Assembly (NCBI GenBank): GCA_964420995.1
Contig: CAYQUX010000011.1
Coordinates: 77,841-141,840 of the forward strand
Direction of reading: 5' to 3'
From: Leptolinea sp964420995
Lineage (GTDB): Bacteria; Chloroflexota; Anaerolineae; Anaerolineales; Anaerolineaceae
DNA length: 64,000 bases
Both the position numbers and the translations under genes were made by a program. The first letter of the stretch is position 1; every line of letters starts with the position of its first letter. Under the pieces are notes generated by a model. It was given only the letters and a program-made list of their open reading frames with translations, was not told the DNA's origin and did not search any database. This document shows positions 34,773-44,411 of this stretch, piece by piece.

Positions 34773-37130
34773 ATGTTATCCTTTCGAGACTTGAAATTGT
34801 CCAACCGACTGATGCTCACTTCTGTTATTCCAGTCCTTTTAATTTCATTGATTCTGGGCGGATTGGGCTACTTTAATAATGGCCAGTTATCCGGGATTAT
34901 TCAGGAAATTGTCAATAAACGCGTACCCGTTCTAACCGGTCTTTCCACACTGGAAAAAACCACATCACAACTGATTATTGATCAAGCCGGCATGATTTCC
35001 GCGGTTACTGATTCGCGGCTTGATCTGGCGTCAAATCAAGAGTTGGTGCAGGGTGATATTTCCGTGTTGTATTCCACGCTGGCTGAATTGGAAACCGTAG
35101 CTCAAACAAATAATGACACAGATATTATCGAAAAAACTGCGGCGATCAAACAAGACCTTGATCAATATAAAGCCCTTCTGGATGTTGTTCTACTGAAGAT
35201 TGAAGAACAAAACACGGCTTCTTCCTCCATGCAGACCTATGGCAACCTGGTCATTAACCTGACGAATTCTTTTATGAAGGAAGCGGTTACGAAGGATGAT
35301 CAGGTCTCCGTGCCAATTCTAGTGGATGTATTGAAAAACACCAGTTCGTCGCAGGTCAATCAAAGCCGTTATATGTTGACCCGTGATCCAAAATATTGGA
35401 CGGAAGCTGAAAATGTGATCAATAAAATCCTCCCCGCGCTCGATGATCTGTCAAAAAGTCTGGAAGATTTAAACAGCCAGCGGCGGGTAAAAGATATTAC
35501 CAAATCAACAACGGCATATTATGAGGCGGCAAAAAAATGGAATAGCAGCAATGTGGATCTACTGGCCAATGTAGAGAAAATGAATCAGCTCGGGGTCGGC
35601 ATAAAAGAGAGAGTTAATCAGGCGGAAAAAACCGGTTGGACATTGACAGAAAAAAGCAAAGAACGCTCGGACAGTATTATTGATCAGGCGATTCTGTTGA
35701 ATGTGCTTTCAATTTTTATCGCTGTACTGGTGGGGATCCTTCTTGGTGTATTCCTCCCCCGCGCGATAGTCCGGCCTATTCGGATAATTGAAAAAGCCTC
35801 ACACAATATCGCAGTGGGAGATATTGACCAGATCATCGACATAGACAGTCGGGATGAAATTGGAAATATGGCCCGGTCATTTAGAGAGATGATTGCATAT
35901 CTGGAAGAAATGGCCGCGAAAGTGGTTTCCATTTCCAAAGGTGATCTCACGGTGGATATTCAACCGCGCTCAGAGAAAGATTTGCTGGGAAATTCATTGA
36001 AGGACATGGTGACATCTTTGCGGAAGGCCATTGGCCTGGTTGCCACGTGTGCCAATGACCTTAATACATCTTCTGAAAAGCTATCGATTTCAGCGGCTGA
36101 AGCTTCCAGCGCGACACAGCAGATCAGCACCACCGTTCAGCAGGTGGCGGTGGGAACATCGCAGCAAGCGGAGTATTCGACACGAACGTCAGAGCTGGTG
36201 GACAAGATGACGGAAGCGATGCGTAACGTGGAGAATGGGGCCAGGGACCAGGGAATGGCAGCCGCGAAAGCGGCAGACCTGACCGCCTCACTGAGTGAAG
36301 CCATTCAGCAGGTGGAAGGGAACGCGAAGGCGGTGACCGAGGGTTCCAACGAGGCATCCGAAGCGGCTAAGAATGGCACCGGAATTGTTGAATCAACGAT
36401 TGAGGGGATGAACCGGATAGAGGCCAAAGTGGGGGTATCGGCGCAAAAAGTGCAGGAGATGGGCAACCGATCAAAACAGATCGGGGCGATTGTTGAGACG
36501 ATTGATGACATCGCGTCACAAACAAATTTGCTGGCGTTGAACGCGGCAATTGAAGCGGCGCGAGCGGGGGAACACGGCAAGGGATTCGCGGTGGTGGCGG
36601 ATGAGGTGCGGAAGCTGGCGGAGCGCTCAAGTATGGCGACAAAGGAAATCGGCCAGTTGATCAAGGGGATCCAGCAGACGGTGGATGAAGCGGTAAAGGC
36701 GATGAACGAAGGCGCGGCAGAAGTGCAGGATGGGGTGGAACTGGCCAATAAATCTGGGAACGCGTTGCTGAATATTTTAACGGCCGCCGAGGCCGTACAG
36801 CAACAGGCGAACCATGCTACGGAAGCGGCATTGAGGATGAACAAATTCTCAGAAGAGCTGGTGAGGTCGGTGGACGAGGTGGCAAAGATCGCCGAAGTGA
36901 ATTCAATGGCGTCGGAAGAGATGAAGGCGGATTCGGATGAGGTGACCCGGGCGATCGAGAACATCGCGAGTGTGAGCGAAGAAAACAGCGCGGCCATCCA
37001 GGAAGTCAGCGCGTCAACAGAGGAAATGAGTGCGCAGGTGGAAGACGTGACTGGTTCCGCGAAGCGCCTGGCAGAGACGGCGGGGCAATTGATCTCTATG
37101 GTATCGCAATTTACGCTCGAAAAAAGTTAG
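34773..37130 (+). CDS. Methyl-accepting chemotaxis protein
   Basis: 785-aa chemoreceptor. An N-terminal transmembrane helix (about 15-36) and a second near 310-335 enclose a helical extracytoplasmic sensor of about 270 residues. A HAMP domain follows (RPIRIIEKASHNIAVGDIDQ), then a long coiled-coil signalling domain with the hairpin tip ASQTNLLALNAAIEAARAGE and GFAVVADEVRKLAERS, which bind CheA/CheW. ATG at 34773 has GGGAGA 8 nt upstream. No che genes are in the window. Its position next to the sugar cluster suggests, but does not show, a sugar ligand. Confidence 0.93.
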   Translation: MLSFRDLKLSNRLMLTSVIPVLLISLILGGLGYFNNGQLSGIIQEIVNKRVPVLTGLSTLEKTTSQLIIDQAGMISAVTDSRLDLASNQELVQGDISVLYSTLAELETVAQTNNDTDIIEKTAAIKQDLDQYKALLDVVLLKIEEQNTASSSMQTYGNLVINLTNSFMKEAVTKDDQVSVPILVDVLKNTSSSQVNQSRYMLTRDPKYWTEAENVINKILPALDDLSKSLEDLNSQRRVKDITKSTTAYYEAAKKWNSSNVDLLANVEKMNQLGVGIKERVNQAEKTGWTLTEKSKERSDSIIDQAILLNVLSIFIAVLVGILLGVFLPRAIVRPIRIIEKASHNIAVGDIDQIIDIDSRDEIGNMARSFREMIAYLEEMAAKVVSISKGDLTVDIQPRSEKDLLGNSLKDMVTSLRKAIGLVATCANDLNTSSEKLSISAAEASSATQQISTTVQQVAVGTSQQAEYSTRTSELVDKMTEAMRNVENGARDQGMAAAKAADLTASLSEAIQQVEGNAKAVTEGSNEASEAAKNGTGIVESTIEGMNRIEAKVGVSAQKVQEMGNRSKQIGAIVETIDDIASQTNLLALNAAIEAARAGEHGKGFAVVADEVRKLAERSSMATKEIGQLIKGIQQTVDEAVKAMNEGAAEVQDGVELANKSGNALLNILTAAEAVQQQANHATEAALRMNKFSEELVRSVDEVAKIAEVNSMASEEMKADSDEVTRAIENIASVSEENSAAIQEVSASTEEMSAQVEDVTGSAKRLAETAGQLISMVSQFTLEKS

Positions 37131-37227
37131 CAGATTGGTGAAAAAAAGGACCAATTAATAGGGAAGGATGGATATCGAGTAAACAACCCTCAATCCACCC
37201 TTCTGAATTCGGTGTTAAACTAAACGC

Positions 37228-40095
37228 ATGCCCCTGCATGATCTTAACCGCGTGCTCATCCAGCGCAACCGGCATAAAGCGGACCGGGCTGAACGGCTTT
37301 CCAGCCGGTTGAAACCGGCCGGCCTGGGGCTGTTGCTGCTCTTTTCGCTGCTGCTGGCCGCCGGGATAATTACCGCGGCCGCGTTGTACACGCAGGTCAC
37401 CAGTAATCTGCCCGCCATTGAAGCGGTGGAAGTCTTTTTTAATCCGCAGGATGGCCTGATCATGCAACCATCACGCCTGTATGATCGCAACGGTCAAACC
37501 GAATTGCTTACGCTGGATAACCCCGGCGCGCTGCGTGCCTATGTGTGGATCGATCCCCGGCAGGACATCCACTTCTCACCGCTGCTGGCACAGGCGGTGG
37601 TGACACTCAATCAGCCGGATTTCTGGCAATCTTCCGGCGTGGACTGGTCCGACTGGTCTGATCCCGCGCCGCGCACACTGGCTGAAAACCTGGTCAGCCG
37701 ATTACTGCTCTGGCAGGAGGTGGATTCACCCCTGCGGGCGGTGCGCATGCGTCTGCTCGCCTGGCAGATGACCGCTCGTTATGGCCGGGAAAAAGTGCTG
37801 GAATGGTATTTGAACAGTGCATCCTTTGGACGGCGGATCACTGGCGCGGAAAGCGCTTCACGTGTGTATTTCGGAAAATCTTCGGCAGATATCAACGAAG
37901 CGGAAGCAGCCCTGCTGGCGGGACTGACAACCGCGCCGGCGCTTAATCCACATGATTCTCCGCAAGCGGCTCAGGATTTACTGAGCGCCACGCTGGACAA
38001 ACTTGTAACCGCGGGACTGTTCACCACGGAAACCAGGCAGGCTGCGCTGGAAGCCGAATTGACCATTCAGCCACCAGCACCTGAAAACAGTTCCATTTCC
38101 CCGGCTTTCACCCGTCTGGCATTGCAGCAGCTTTCCCTGCTGGTTTCTGAAGACAGGTTGGCTCTGGGCGGCTTGCAGATCCGTACCACGCTGGACCTGG
38201 TGGAACAGGAGCAGTTGGAGTGCGCCCTGAAATATCAGATGACCCGGTTGGAATCCAGCAAAGTAGAAGACCTGCCCACCTGCGCGTCAGCCCGCCTTCT
38301 GCCCGCCTTGCCTCCCATTGATACGATTCTCCCGGCCGACCTGCAGGCGGCTGGCATTCTGATGGATCCTTCCCGCGGGGAGATCCTGGCGTTGACTGGC
38401 AAGACAAGTCTGTCAACCGGAAGTGATGTATATGAGGATATGCAGGGGGGTACGGTGTTGAACCCCTTCCTGGCGGCCGCGGCATTTTCACGCGGGTATA
38501 GCCCGTCCAGTCTTGTATGGGATCTTCCGGAAAACACAGTGGACGATTCCACTCCCTTGACGAAGGAGACAGCCGTCAAATTCCGCGGGCCCATCCGCCT
38601 GCGTACCGCATTGATCAGTGACCGGGTGAATGCTCTGGAAAGCCTGATGGATCAACTGGGTGCCCGGAATGTCTGGCGGCTGGCTCGACCGCTTGGATTG
38701 GAAAACCTGGAAAACGCCTACGCGCCAGAGAAATTACTGGAAGCCGGCGGCAGGGTATCTCTAATTGAAATTGCCCAGGGCATGTCGGTATTCGCCAATC
38801 TGGGTGACCTGTACGGCCTGCAAATCATACCGGGCGCGGCGCTGCAGCCCTCAACACTGCTGGTTGTGGAAGACTATTACGGCGAATCAATGTTTACCAA
38901 AGACCTTATTCGCCGCCAGCCGGTGCTCAGTCCGCCACTGGCGTATCTGGTTCATCATGTGCTGTCTGATGAAAGTTTGCGGCGGGCGGAACTCGGTTAC
39001 CCCAACCCATTTGAACTCGGCCGGCCAGCCGGCGCAAAGAATGGCATTGCGAACGGCGGGCAAGAGATTTGGGCAGCCGGATACACGCCACAACGCGCGG
39101 CGGTCATCTGGATGGGATCAACAGCCGCGAGCCCCTTCCCTCCTTCACTGGGGATAAAAGCGGCGGGCGGAGTGTGGAACGCGGTCATGCGTGAAAGCCT
39201 CACCGATCAACCGGCCAGTGACTGGTCAATGCCCCCGGGAGTCAATATTCTTGAAGTTTGCGACCCATCGGGTATGCTGCCCACAAGAACCTGTCCCTCG
39301 CGGGTTAAGGAAGTCTTCCTGCAGGGCAGTGAACCAACCACTGTGGATGATCTGTACCGCGTTGTATCCATCAATCGCGAGACGGGTAACATCGCCACCG
39401 TATTCACCCCGCCCGGCCTTGTGGAAGACGGCGTGTTTCTTTCCGTGCCCGAGAACGCGCGGGAATGGGCGCGTGCCGCCGGCAAGGCTCTGCCGCCCAC
39501 CACCTACGATACCATTCAGCCGGGCAGCCGCTCGGAAACGGTGAAAATAGATAATCCCGCGCTGTTTTCACTGGTCAGGGGGAAGGTTGCTGTTCATGGC
39601 ACAGCGGGCGGGGAGGGTTTCAAAAATTACCGCCTGCAGGTCGGAGAAGGGTTGAATCCGCGGGAGTGGGTGGAGATCGCGCAGGGCGATAAAGCTTTAA
39701 CAGACGACCAGTTGGGTGAGTGGGACACCGCGGACAAAGACGGGCTTTATGCCATCCGTCTGCTGGTGGTACGTGAGGACAACCGCGTGGAAACCGCCCT
39801 GTCACAGGTCACTGTAGACAGTGTTTCTCCCGTTGTAACCATCATCAACCCACAGGAGGGGCTCAGCGTTTCAGGACTGAAACCGGTGTTCCTGCAGGCT
39901 GATGTCACCGACAATTCACAGATTACCCGTGTTTCCTGGCTGGTGGATGGTACATCAATTGGCGAGACCAGACTGGCGCCCTATACGCTGGAGTGGGAAA
40001 AACCGCGGCGCGGCACGCATACTTTAACCGTGGAAGCGGAAGACGCGGCCGGTAACCGGACAACCTCTACACCGCAAACATTTGTGGTTGAATAA
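37228..40095 (+). CDS. PBP1A-like protein with ablated catalytic motifs
   Basis: 955-aa bitopic protein with the layout of a class A penicillin-binding protein: transmembrane helix (about 31-55), GT51-like domain (about 105-245), transpeptidase-like domain (about 370-690) and a C-terminal Ig-like domain (about 830-955). The GT51 motif EDxxFxxHxG reads NQPDFWQSSG, the GGSTITQQ motif reads PAPRTLAEN, and the RKxxE motif lacks its Glu. In the transpeptidase SxxK reads TVLN (409-412), SxN reads SDR and KTG reads KNG. The scaffold motifs EKVLEWYLN, YFGK and EAALLAGL remain. The reading frame is long and intact, so this is a conserved pseudoenzyme and not a decayed gene. Probable scaffold or sensor in wall assembly. 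Confidence 0.8.
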   Translation: MPLHDLNRVLIQRNRHKADRAERLSSRLKPAGLGLLLLFSLLLAAGIITAAALYTQVTSNLPAIEAVEVFFNPQDGLIMQPSRLYDRNGQTELLTLDNPGALRAYVWIDPRQDIHFSPLLAQAVVTLNQPDFWQSSGVDWSDWSDPAPRTLAENLVSRLLLWQEVDSPLRAVRMRLLAWQMTARYGREKVLEWYLNSASFGRRITGAESASRVYFGKSSADINEAEAALLAGLTTAPALNPHDSPQAAQDLLSATLDKLVTAGLFTTETRQAALEAELTIQPPAPENSSISPAFTRLALQQLSLLVSEDRLALGGLQIRTTLDLVEQEQLECALKYQMTRLESSKVEDLPTCASARLLPALPPIDTILPADLQAAGILMDPSRGEILALTGKTSLSTGSDVYEDMQGGTVLNPFLAAAAFSRGYSPSSLVWDLPENTVDDSTPLTKETAVKFRGPIRLRTALISDRVNALESLMDQLGARNVWRLARPLGLENLENAYAPEKLLEAGGRVSLIEIAQGMSVFANLGDLYGLQIIPGAALQPSTLLVVEDYYGESMFTKDLIRRQPVLSPPLAYLVHHVLSDESLRRAELGYPNPFELGRPAGAKNGIANGGQEIWAAGYTPQRAAVIWMGSTAASPFPPSLGIKAAGGVWNAVMRESLTDQPASDWSMPPGVNILEVCDPSGMLPTRTCPSRVKEVFLQGSEPTTVDDLYRVVSINRETGNIATVFTPPGLVEDGVFLSVPENAREWARAAGKALPPTTYDTIQPGSRSETVKIDNPALFSLVRGKVAVHGTAGGEGFKNYRLQVGEGLNPREWVEIAQGDKALTDDQLGEWDTADKDGLYAIRLLVVREDNRVETALSQVTVDSVSPVVTIINPQEGLSVSGLKPVFLQADVTDNSQITRVSWLVDGTSIGETRLAPYTLEWEKPRRGTHTLTVEAEDAAGNRTTSTPQTFVVE

Positions 40096-40097
40096 GC

Positions 40098-41000
40098 TTA
40101 CTTTTCGGTGAACCGCAGAATAATACCGCCGACGCGCTCCGGGTGGCCTTCTGTGGTGCAATCCGCCGTACCCAGCCCTGTGATGGCTTGACCGTTTTCA
40201 CCCACCCGCAGGCTGTAGCTGGTGCCGGCGGTCATTTCGTAATCGGCGTACCCGTTGTTAAGATCAGGTTTAAGCCCGGTGAAAAAGGTTTCTTCGCCGT
40301 CCTTCCAGTTGATCTGTATGCGTACGCCGGGCATGGCCAGGCCGGCTGCGTTCTCGACCCAGATTTGCAGCAGACCGGGGCGCGAATTCTTTCCGCAGTC
40401 CACCTGGCGATCCTTCAAAATGTACGGCGCGCTGATGGTGGGGAACATGGTGGGAGTGGCACGGGGGATCTCTGCCGATGGGATGTTCAACGGCGGAATG
40501 GTGGGATATATGGTTCCGGGCACCAGTGTTTCCTGCGTGGGCAATTCCTGAACGATCCCCTGCGGTGTGTTGGTGGTTTCCGGTTGAAGGGTGGGGACCG
40601 GTGTGAGAGACAGGTCGTCAGTATTGGATGGTTCAACGCGATTGGCCGGGTCCAGCCCGGCTGCCAGCAGTGCCAGCGCTTCGGAATCGGTCTCATTGCG
40701 TGTGCCCAGGCTGCGCTGCGCCTGCGCGGCAATCACACCGGCCGGGTCACTGTCTTTCAATAAACCAAGACGCTGGTAGGCGCGGCCGCTATCTCCGCTG
40801 GCGCGATAGGCATGGGCGATGATCAGGCGGTACTCATCTCGAGCCGTTTCATTCAGGTCAGAAAGCAGGGCGAAATCATACGGCACCGGCCAGAACCAGA
40901 CAGTAAAAACCAGGCCGGCAGCCAGACCAAGCAGGAATCCGGTCAACAGATACCATGGGGCGCGGGCGGCGCGCTCTCTGCGCAGGCGTCGTTCCCTCAT
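40098..41000 (-). CDS. Membrane-anchored protein with linker and Ig-like domain
   Basis: 300-aa protein I cannot assign to a named family. A basic N-terminus (MRERRLRRERAARAP) and one transmembrane helix (about 16-37) are followed by a helical TPR-like stretch (ARDEYRLIIAHAYRASGDSGRAYQRLGLL), a Pro/Thr-rich linker (about 130-190) and a C-terminal beta domain with two Cys (VDCGKNSRPG, TADCTTEG). It meets the PBP1A-like gene tail to tail with 2 nt between. The start overlaps the next upstream gene by 4 nt, and the two share their N-terminal layout. Confidence 0.7.
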   Translation of the reverse strand: MRERRLRRERAARAPWYLLTGFLLGLAAGLVFTVWFWPVPYDFALLSDLNETARDEYRLIIAHAYRASGDSGRAYQRLGLLKDSDPAGVIAAQAQRSLGTRNETDSEALALLAAGLDPANRVEPSNTDDLSLTPVPTLQPETTNTPQGIVQELPTQETLVPGTIYPTIPPLNIPSAEIPRATPTMFPTISAPYILKDRQVDCGKNSRPGLLQIWVENAAGLAMPGVRIQINWKDGEETFFTGLKPDLNNGYADYEMTAGTSYSLRVGENGQAITGLGTADCTTEGHPERVGGIILRFTEK

Positions 41001-41368
41001 GGCTGCGCCGCCTGTGGTGTTTCTGTCGCCGATGCGGAAGGCGCGACCTTCTCCACCAGGTCGGCCAGCAGTTGCAGGTCAGACTGGCTGTACCCCAGTT
41101 GCCCGGCAGAAATCAATGCTTCACTGGCGTAGCGGTCGGGGGCATCCGGTCCAAGCGCCTGCAGACGTTGACGCGCTTCCTCCAGATTGTCCTCACGGTG
41201 CAATATCTCAGCGGTCATCAGGGCGTAATCTGTGCGAAAATCCACGCGCAGGCTGCTAAGATTGGCCTGTGAATAGAACATTGGCCGCAGCATCCATCCA
41301 TAGGCAACCCCGGCCGCGATGCCAACCAGAACAGCCAGAAAGAAGAAAAAGAAACGGCGTTTGCGCAC
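40997..41368 (-). CDS. Small membrane protein with TPR-like helices
   Basis: 123-aa protein: transmembrane helix (about 5-27), then YSQANLSSLRVDFRTDYALMTAEILHREDNLEEARQRL read as helical hairpin repeats, ending in an Ala/Thr/Pro tail. It resembles residues 15-110 of the product downstream, so the pair probably arose by duplication. It overlaps that gene by 4 nt and follows urocanate hydratase by 7 nt. Function unknown. Confidence 0.65.
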   Translation of the reverse strand: MRKRRFFFFFLAVLVGIAAGVAYGWMLRPMFYSQANLSSLRVDFRTDYALMTAEILHREDNLEEARQRLQALGPDAPDRYASEALISAGQLGYSQSDLQLLADLVEKVAPSASATETPQAAQP

Positions 41369-41375
41369 GAAGACG

Positions 41376-43031
41376 TCAGCCCTTCAGCATGGGGATATGA
41401 ACACCCTTTTTTCGCGCCGTTTCAATGGCGATCGGGTAACCGGCGTCCACGTGACGCGCCACGCCCATACCCGGGTCAGAGGTCAGCACGCGTTCCAGGC
41501 GGCGGGCTGCTTCAGGCGTACCATCAGCCACAATGACCTGTCCTGCATGTTGACTGTAACCGATGCCCACACCGCCGCCGTGATGGAAGGATACCCAGGT
41601 GGCGCCGTTGACTGCGTTGATCATGGCATTGAGGATCGGCCAGTCGCTGACCGCGTCGGTGCCGTCGCGCATCCCTTCAGTCTCGCGGTTGGGCGAGGCG
41701 ACAGAACCCGAATCTAGATGGTCGCGGCCGATGACGATGGGCGCCTTGACGATTCCTTTGGCCACCAGCTCGTTGAACTTCAAACCGGCGCGGGCGCGGT
41801 CTCCATACCCCAGCCAGCAGATGCGCGAAGGCAGTCCCTGGAAGGGTACTTTTTCACGCGCCATTTTCAGCCATCGCAGCAGGTGTTCGTCGTGCGGGAA
41901 AAGTTCAGCAATGGCTTCGTCAGTGCGATAGATGTCCTCCGGGTCGCCGGAAAGAGCCACCCAGCGGAAAGGCCCATTGCCCTCACAGAATAAGGGGCGG
42001 ATGTAAGCCGGTACAAAGCCGGGAAATTCAAATGCGTCCTGCACGCCGGTGTCAAAAGCACGCTGGCGCAGGTTGTTGCCATAATCAAAGACCTCGGAGC
42101 CTTTGTGTTTGAAATCCAGCATGGCGCGCACATGGGCGGCCATGGATTGTAAAGAGCGCTTCTCGTATTCTTTTGGATCACTTTTGCGCAGGTCATTGGC
42201 CTGTTCCACCGAGAGTCCGGCCGGGACGTAATAGAGAACGTCATGCGCCGGGGTCTGGTCGGTAACCACATCCGGGATGACACCGTGAATCACCAGTTCG
42301 GGGTAGATTTCGGCGGCGTTTCCAATGAGCGCCACGGAGCGGGGAATCTGTTTGTCTTTGGCTTCCTCCACCAGAGTCATGGCTTCTTCAAGGTTGTTGA
42401 CCACCATATCCACGTACCCGATCTCGTGGCGGCGGCGGGCGCGCGCCGGGTCGACCTCAACGATCAAGCCAATGCCTTCGTTCATGGTGATGGCCAGCGG
42501 CTGGGCTCCGCCCATCCCACCCAGACCGGCGGTGAGCACCACCTTGCCTTTCAAAGACGGCCATCCGCGCTGTTTGGCAAGGGCGGCCAGGGTTTCATAG
42601 GTGCCCTGAAGGATACCCTGCGTACCGATGTAAATCCATGAGCCGGCGGTCATCTGCCCGTACATGATGAGACCTTTGGCAGCCAGTTTGTCAAAATGCT
42701 TCTGGGTGGCCCAGTGGGGCACCAGGTTGGAATTGGCGATCAATACGCGCGGGGCGTCCGCGTGGGATTTAAAAACCACAACCGGTTTGCCGGATTGCAC
42801 CAACAGTGTTTCGTCATTCTCAAGGGTCTTCAGTGTTTCCAGGATGGCATCAAAGGCTTCCCATGATCGGGCGGCCTGTCCACGTCCGCCGTACACCACC
42901 AGGTCATCTGGCCGTTCGGCAACCTCCGGATCCAGGTTGTTCTGGATCATGCGGTAAACAGCTTCGGTCTGCCAGGATTTGCAGGTCAATTGGGTGCCGC
43001 GAGGTGCGCGAACAGGTCGGGGTCCAGACAT
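41376..43031 (-). CDS. hutU: Urocanate hydratase
   Basis: 551-aa enzyme of histidine degradation that hydrates urocanate to imidazolone propionate with tightly bound NAD. The length fits the family. Visible landmarks are GRGQAARSWEAFDAI, MYGQMTAGSWIYIGTQGI, TAGLGGMGGAQPLA (NAD site), SRICWLGYGDR (active-site Cys) and SFHHGGGVGIGYS. ATG at 43031 has GGAGG 8 nt upstream. The other hut genes are not in the window; it stands alone, divergent from an HD-domain gene and upstream of two membrane-protein genes. Confidence 0.95.
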   Translation of the reverse strand: MSGPRPVRAPRGTQLTCKSWQTEAVYRMIQNNLDPEVAERPDDLVVYGGRGQAARSWEAFDAILETLKTLENDETLLVQSGKPVVVFKSHADAPRVLIANSNLVPHWATQKHFDKLAAKGLIMYGQMTAGSWIYIGTQGILQGTYETLAALAKQRGWPSLKGKVVLTAGLGGMGGAQPLAITMNEGIGLIVEVDPARARRRHEIGYVDMVVNNLEEAMTLVEEAKDKQIPRSVALIGNAAEIYPELVIHGVIPDVVTDQTPAHDVLYYVPAGLSVEQANDLRKSDPKEYEKRSLQSMAAHVRAMLDFKHKGSEVFDYGNNLRQRAFDTGVQDAFEFPGFVPAYIRPLFCEGNGPFRWVALSGDPEDIYRTDEAIAELFPHDEHLLRWLKMAREKVPFQGLPSRICWLGYGDRARAGLKFNELVAKGIVKAPIVIGRDHLDSGSVASPNRETEGMRDGTDAVSDWPILNAMINAVNGATWVSFHHGGGVGIGYSQHAGQVIVADGTPEAARRLERVLTSDPGMGVARHVDAGYPIAIETARKKGVHIPMLKG

Positions 43032-43095
43032 GGTTAATCCTCCAAAAATCGGTATACTGGAATTATACGCCAGCCGACCGAGGAGTAATGAAAAA

Positions 43096-43884
43096 ATGGA
43101 TGATGACCCGATGGAAGGATCACCGGCCGTTGAATTGATCAAAGCGCTGATCCACCTGGAACAGGGAGGAGTTCCCCTGGATGACTTCGGGAACGCCCTT
43201 CTGGAACTTTCCATGGTGGACCAATACACGCACATTGACCTGGTAAAAGAGTTTTCCCGCGTAGAAAGTTCTCCCTTCGGCCTGCATGGGATTAACCACA
43301 CAATTCGTGTGGTGTTCTGGGTCCTGTATCTGGTGGAGATCTCCAATCGGCTGGGGTATGGCATTTCCGAAGAGGACGCGCTAGCCGCCATGTATGCCGC
43401 CATGATCCATGATCTGTCTCGAAAAGACGACTTTCCCGGCGGACAACATGGAAAGGACGCGGCACTGGAGTATCGCGACCTGTTGAAGGAACACCTTCCG
43501 GACCAGCTTATGGAACGCTGTCTGAAAGCTGTCGAATGGCATGGTTATGCGGAAGAGCCTCCGGTATTGGACAATGTGCTGATGCTGCTGAAAGATGCGG
43601 ATGCACTGGATCGCGCCCGCCTGGCCTCACCTGGCGGTTTTGGCGGCTGCGACCCGACTCGCCTGCGGCTGCCGGTATTGCGTGAAAACACCCCCGTGCT
43701 GGATACCTGTCTGACGCTAAGCATGTTGCTGGCAGTTTTGCTCACCCTGTATGAGGTGCGCCCGCCAATTTTTCATACTGTGACCCGTGATTTTGTAGAT
43801 GTGCTTCATGCCGAAATGGAAGGCCAGGACTCATCCATCCAGCAAGCCGCGCACCTGATCACCGACCGATTCTATCCGGCCTGA
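43096..43884 (+). CDS. HD-domain phosphohydrolase-like protein
   Basis: 262-aa protein with an HD-superfamily core: GLHGINHTIRV (first His), AAMIHDLSRKDD (His-Asp pair), VEWHGY and a later LLKDADALDRARL (Asp), the metal-binding order of HD phosphohydrolases. ATG at 43096 is the family-consistent start with AGGAG 10 nt upstream. Substrate unknown. It is divergent from hutU and convergent with the ACT-domain gene. Confidence 0.75.
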   Translation: MDDDPMEGSPAVELIKALIHLEQGGVPLDDFGNALLELSMVDQYTHIDLVKEFSRVESSPFGLHGINHTIRVVFWVLYLVEISNRLGYGISEEDALAAMYAAMIHDLSRKDDFPGGQHGKDAALEYRDLLKEHLPDQLMERCLKAVEWHGYAEEPPVLDNVLMLLKDADALDRARLASPGGFGGCDPTRLRLPVLRENTPVLDTCLTLSMLLAVLLTLYEVRPPIFHTVTRDFVDVLHAEMEGQDSSIQQAAHLITDRFYPA

Positions 43885-43893
43885 TTGGTAGTT

Positions 43894-44271
43894 CTACGGT
43901 TTGTATTCGATTTCCAGAACTTCTACTGCCCGGTCAAACTGGGCTTCTTTAACAAAAACATAGTCCGTGTCATAGGTGCTGACGGCCAGAATGCTGATCC
44001 CGGCTTTGGCCAGCGGATCCAGAATTCCGGCCAGAATACCGATGGCATCAAAGGGAAAAGGGCCTTCGAGTTTAAGGCCTCTCCAGCCGCTTTCCATCTC
44101 AAAACCGCGCGGCACAGCCGCGGCTTCCACCAGCAGGGATAGTTCCTCGGGGGTACGGGTAACACTGCAAAAAACCCCGCATTCCACCCAGGCGGGAACC
44201 GGCTCCACGGGGCCGAGTTTCACAATGGCATACTCACCCGGCAAGGGGGTGATATTAAAGGGTCGTTTCAT
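43894..44271 (-). CDS. ACT-domain protein
   Basis: 125-aa protein with a C-terminal ACT-type fold: FPFDAIGILAGILDPLAKAGISILAVSTYDTDYVFVKE, the pattern of the CASTOR/ACT_7 group, preceded by a related half domain (YAIVKLGPVEPVPAWV). Such proteins bind amino acids. No enzyme is fused or adjacent, so the effector and target are unknown. It ends 9 nt from the convergent HD-domain gene. Confidence 0.75.
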   Translation of the reverse strand: MKRPFNITPLPGEYAIVKLGPVEPVPAWVECGVFCSVTRTPEELSLLVEAAAVPRGFEMESGWRGLKLEGPFPFDAIGILAGILDPLAKAGISILAVSTYDTDYVFVKEAQFDRAVEVLEIEYKP

Positions 44272-44411
44272 GATTGGTCCAATCTGGAATACCAGGGTTG
44301 GTGATCAGGTCACGGCATGTTTCATGGAAAAAGACCGAAGACCGGCGAGTCAACCAGAAATTGTTATCTCAAAACAGGACAGGTATGGAGAACCGTGTCA
44401 ATCGTTGAGGT

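Noticed and set aside
36305..36997. 230-codon minus-strand frame in the chemoreceptor gene
   Set aside because: Antisense to the highly conserved signalling domain; Ser/Ala-rich low-complexity product with no ribosome site.
37134..37156. ATTGGT/ACCAAT hairpin after the chemoreceptor gene
   Set aside because: No T-run downstream on the plus strand; too weak to call a terminator.
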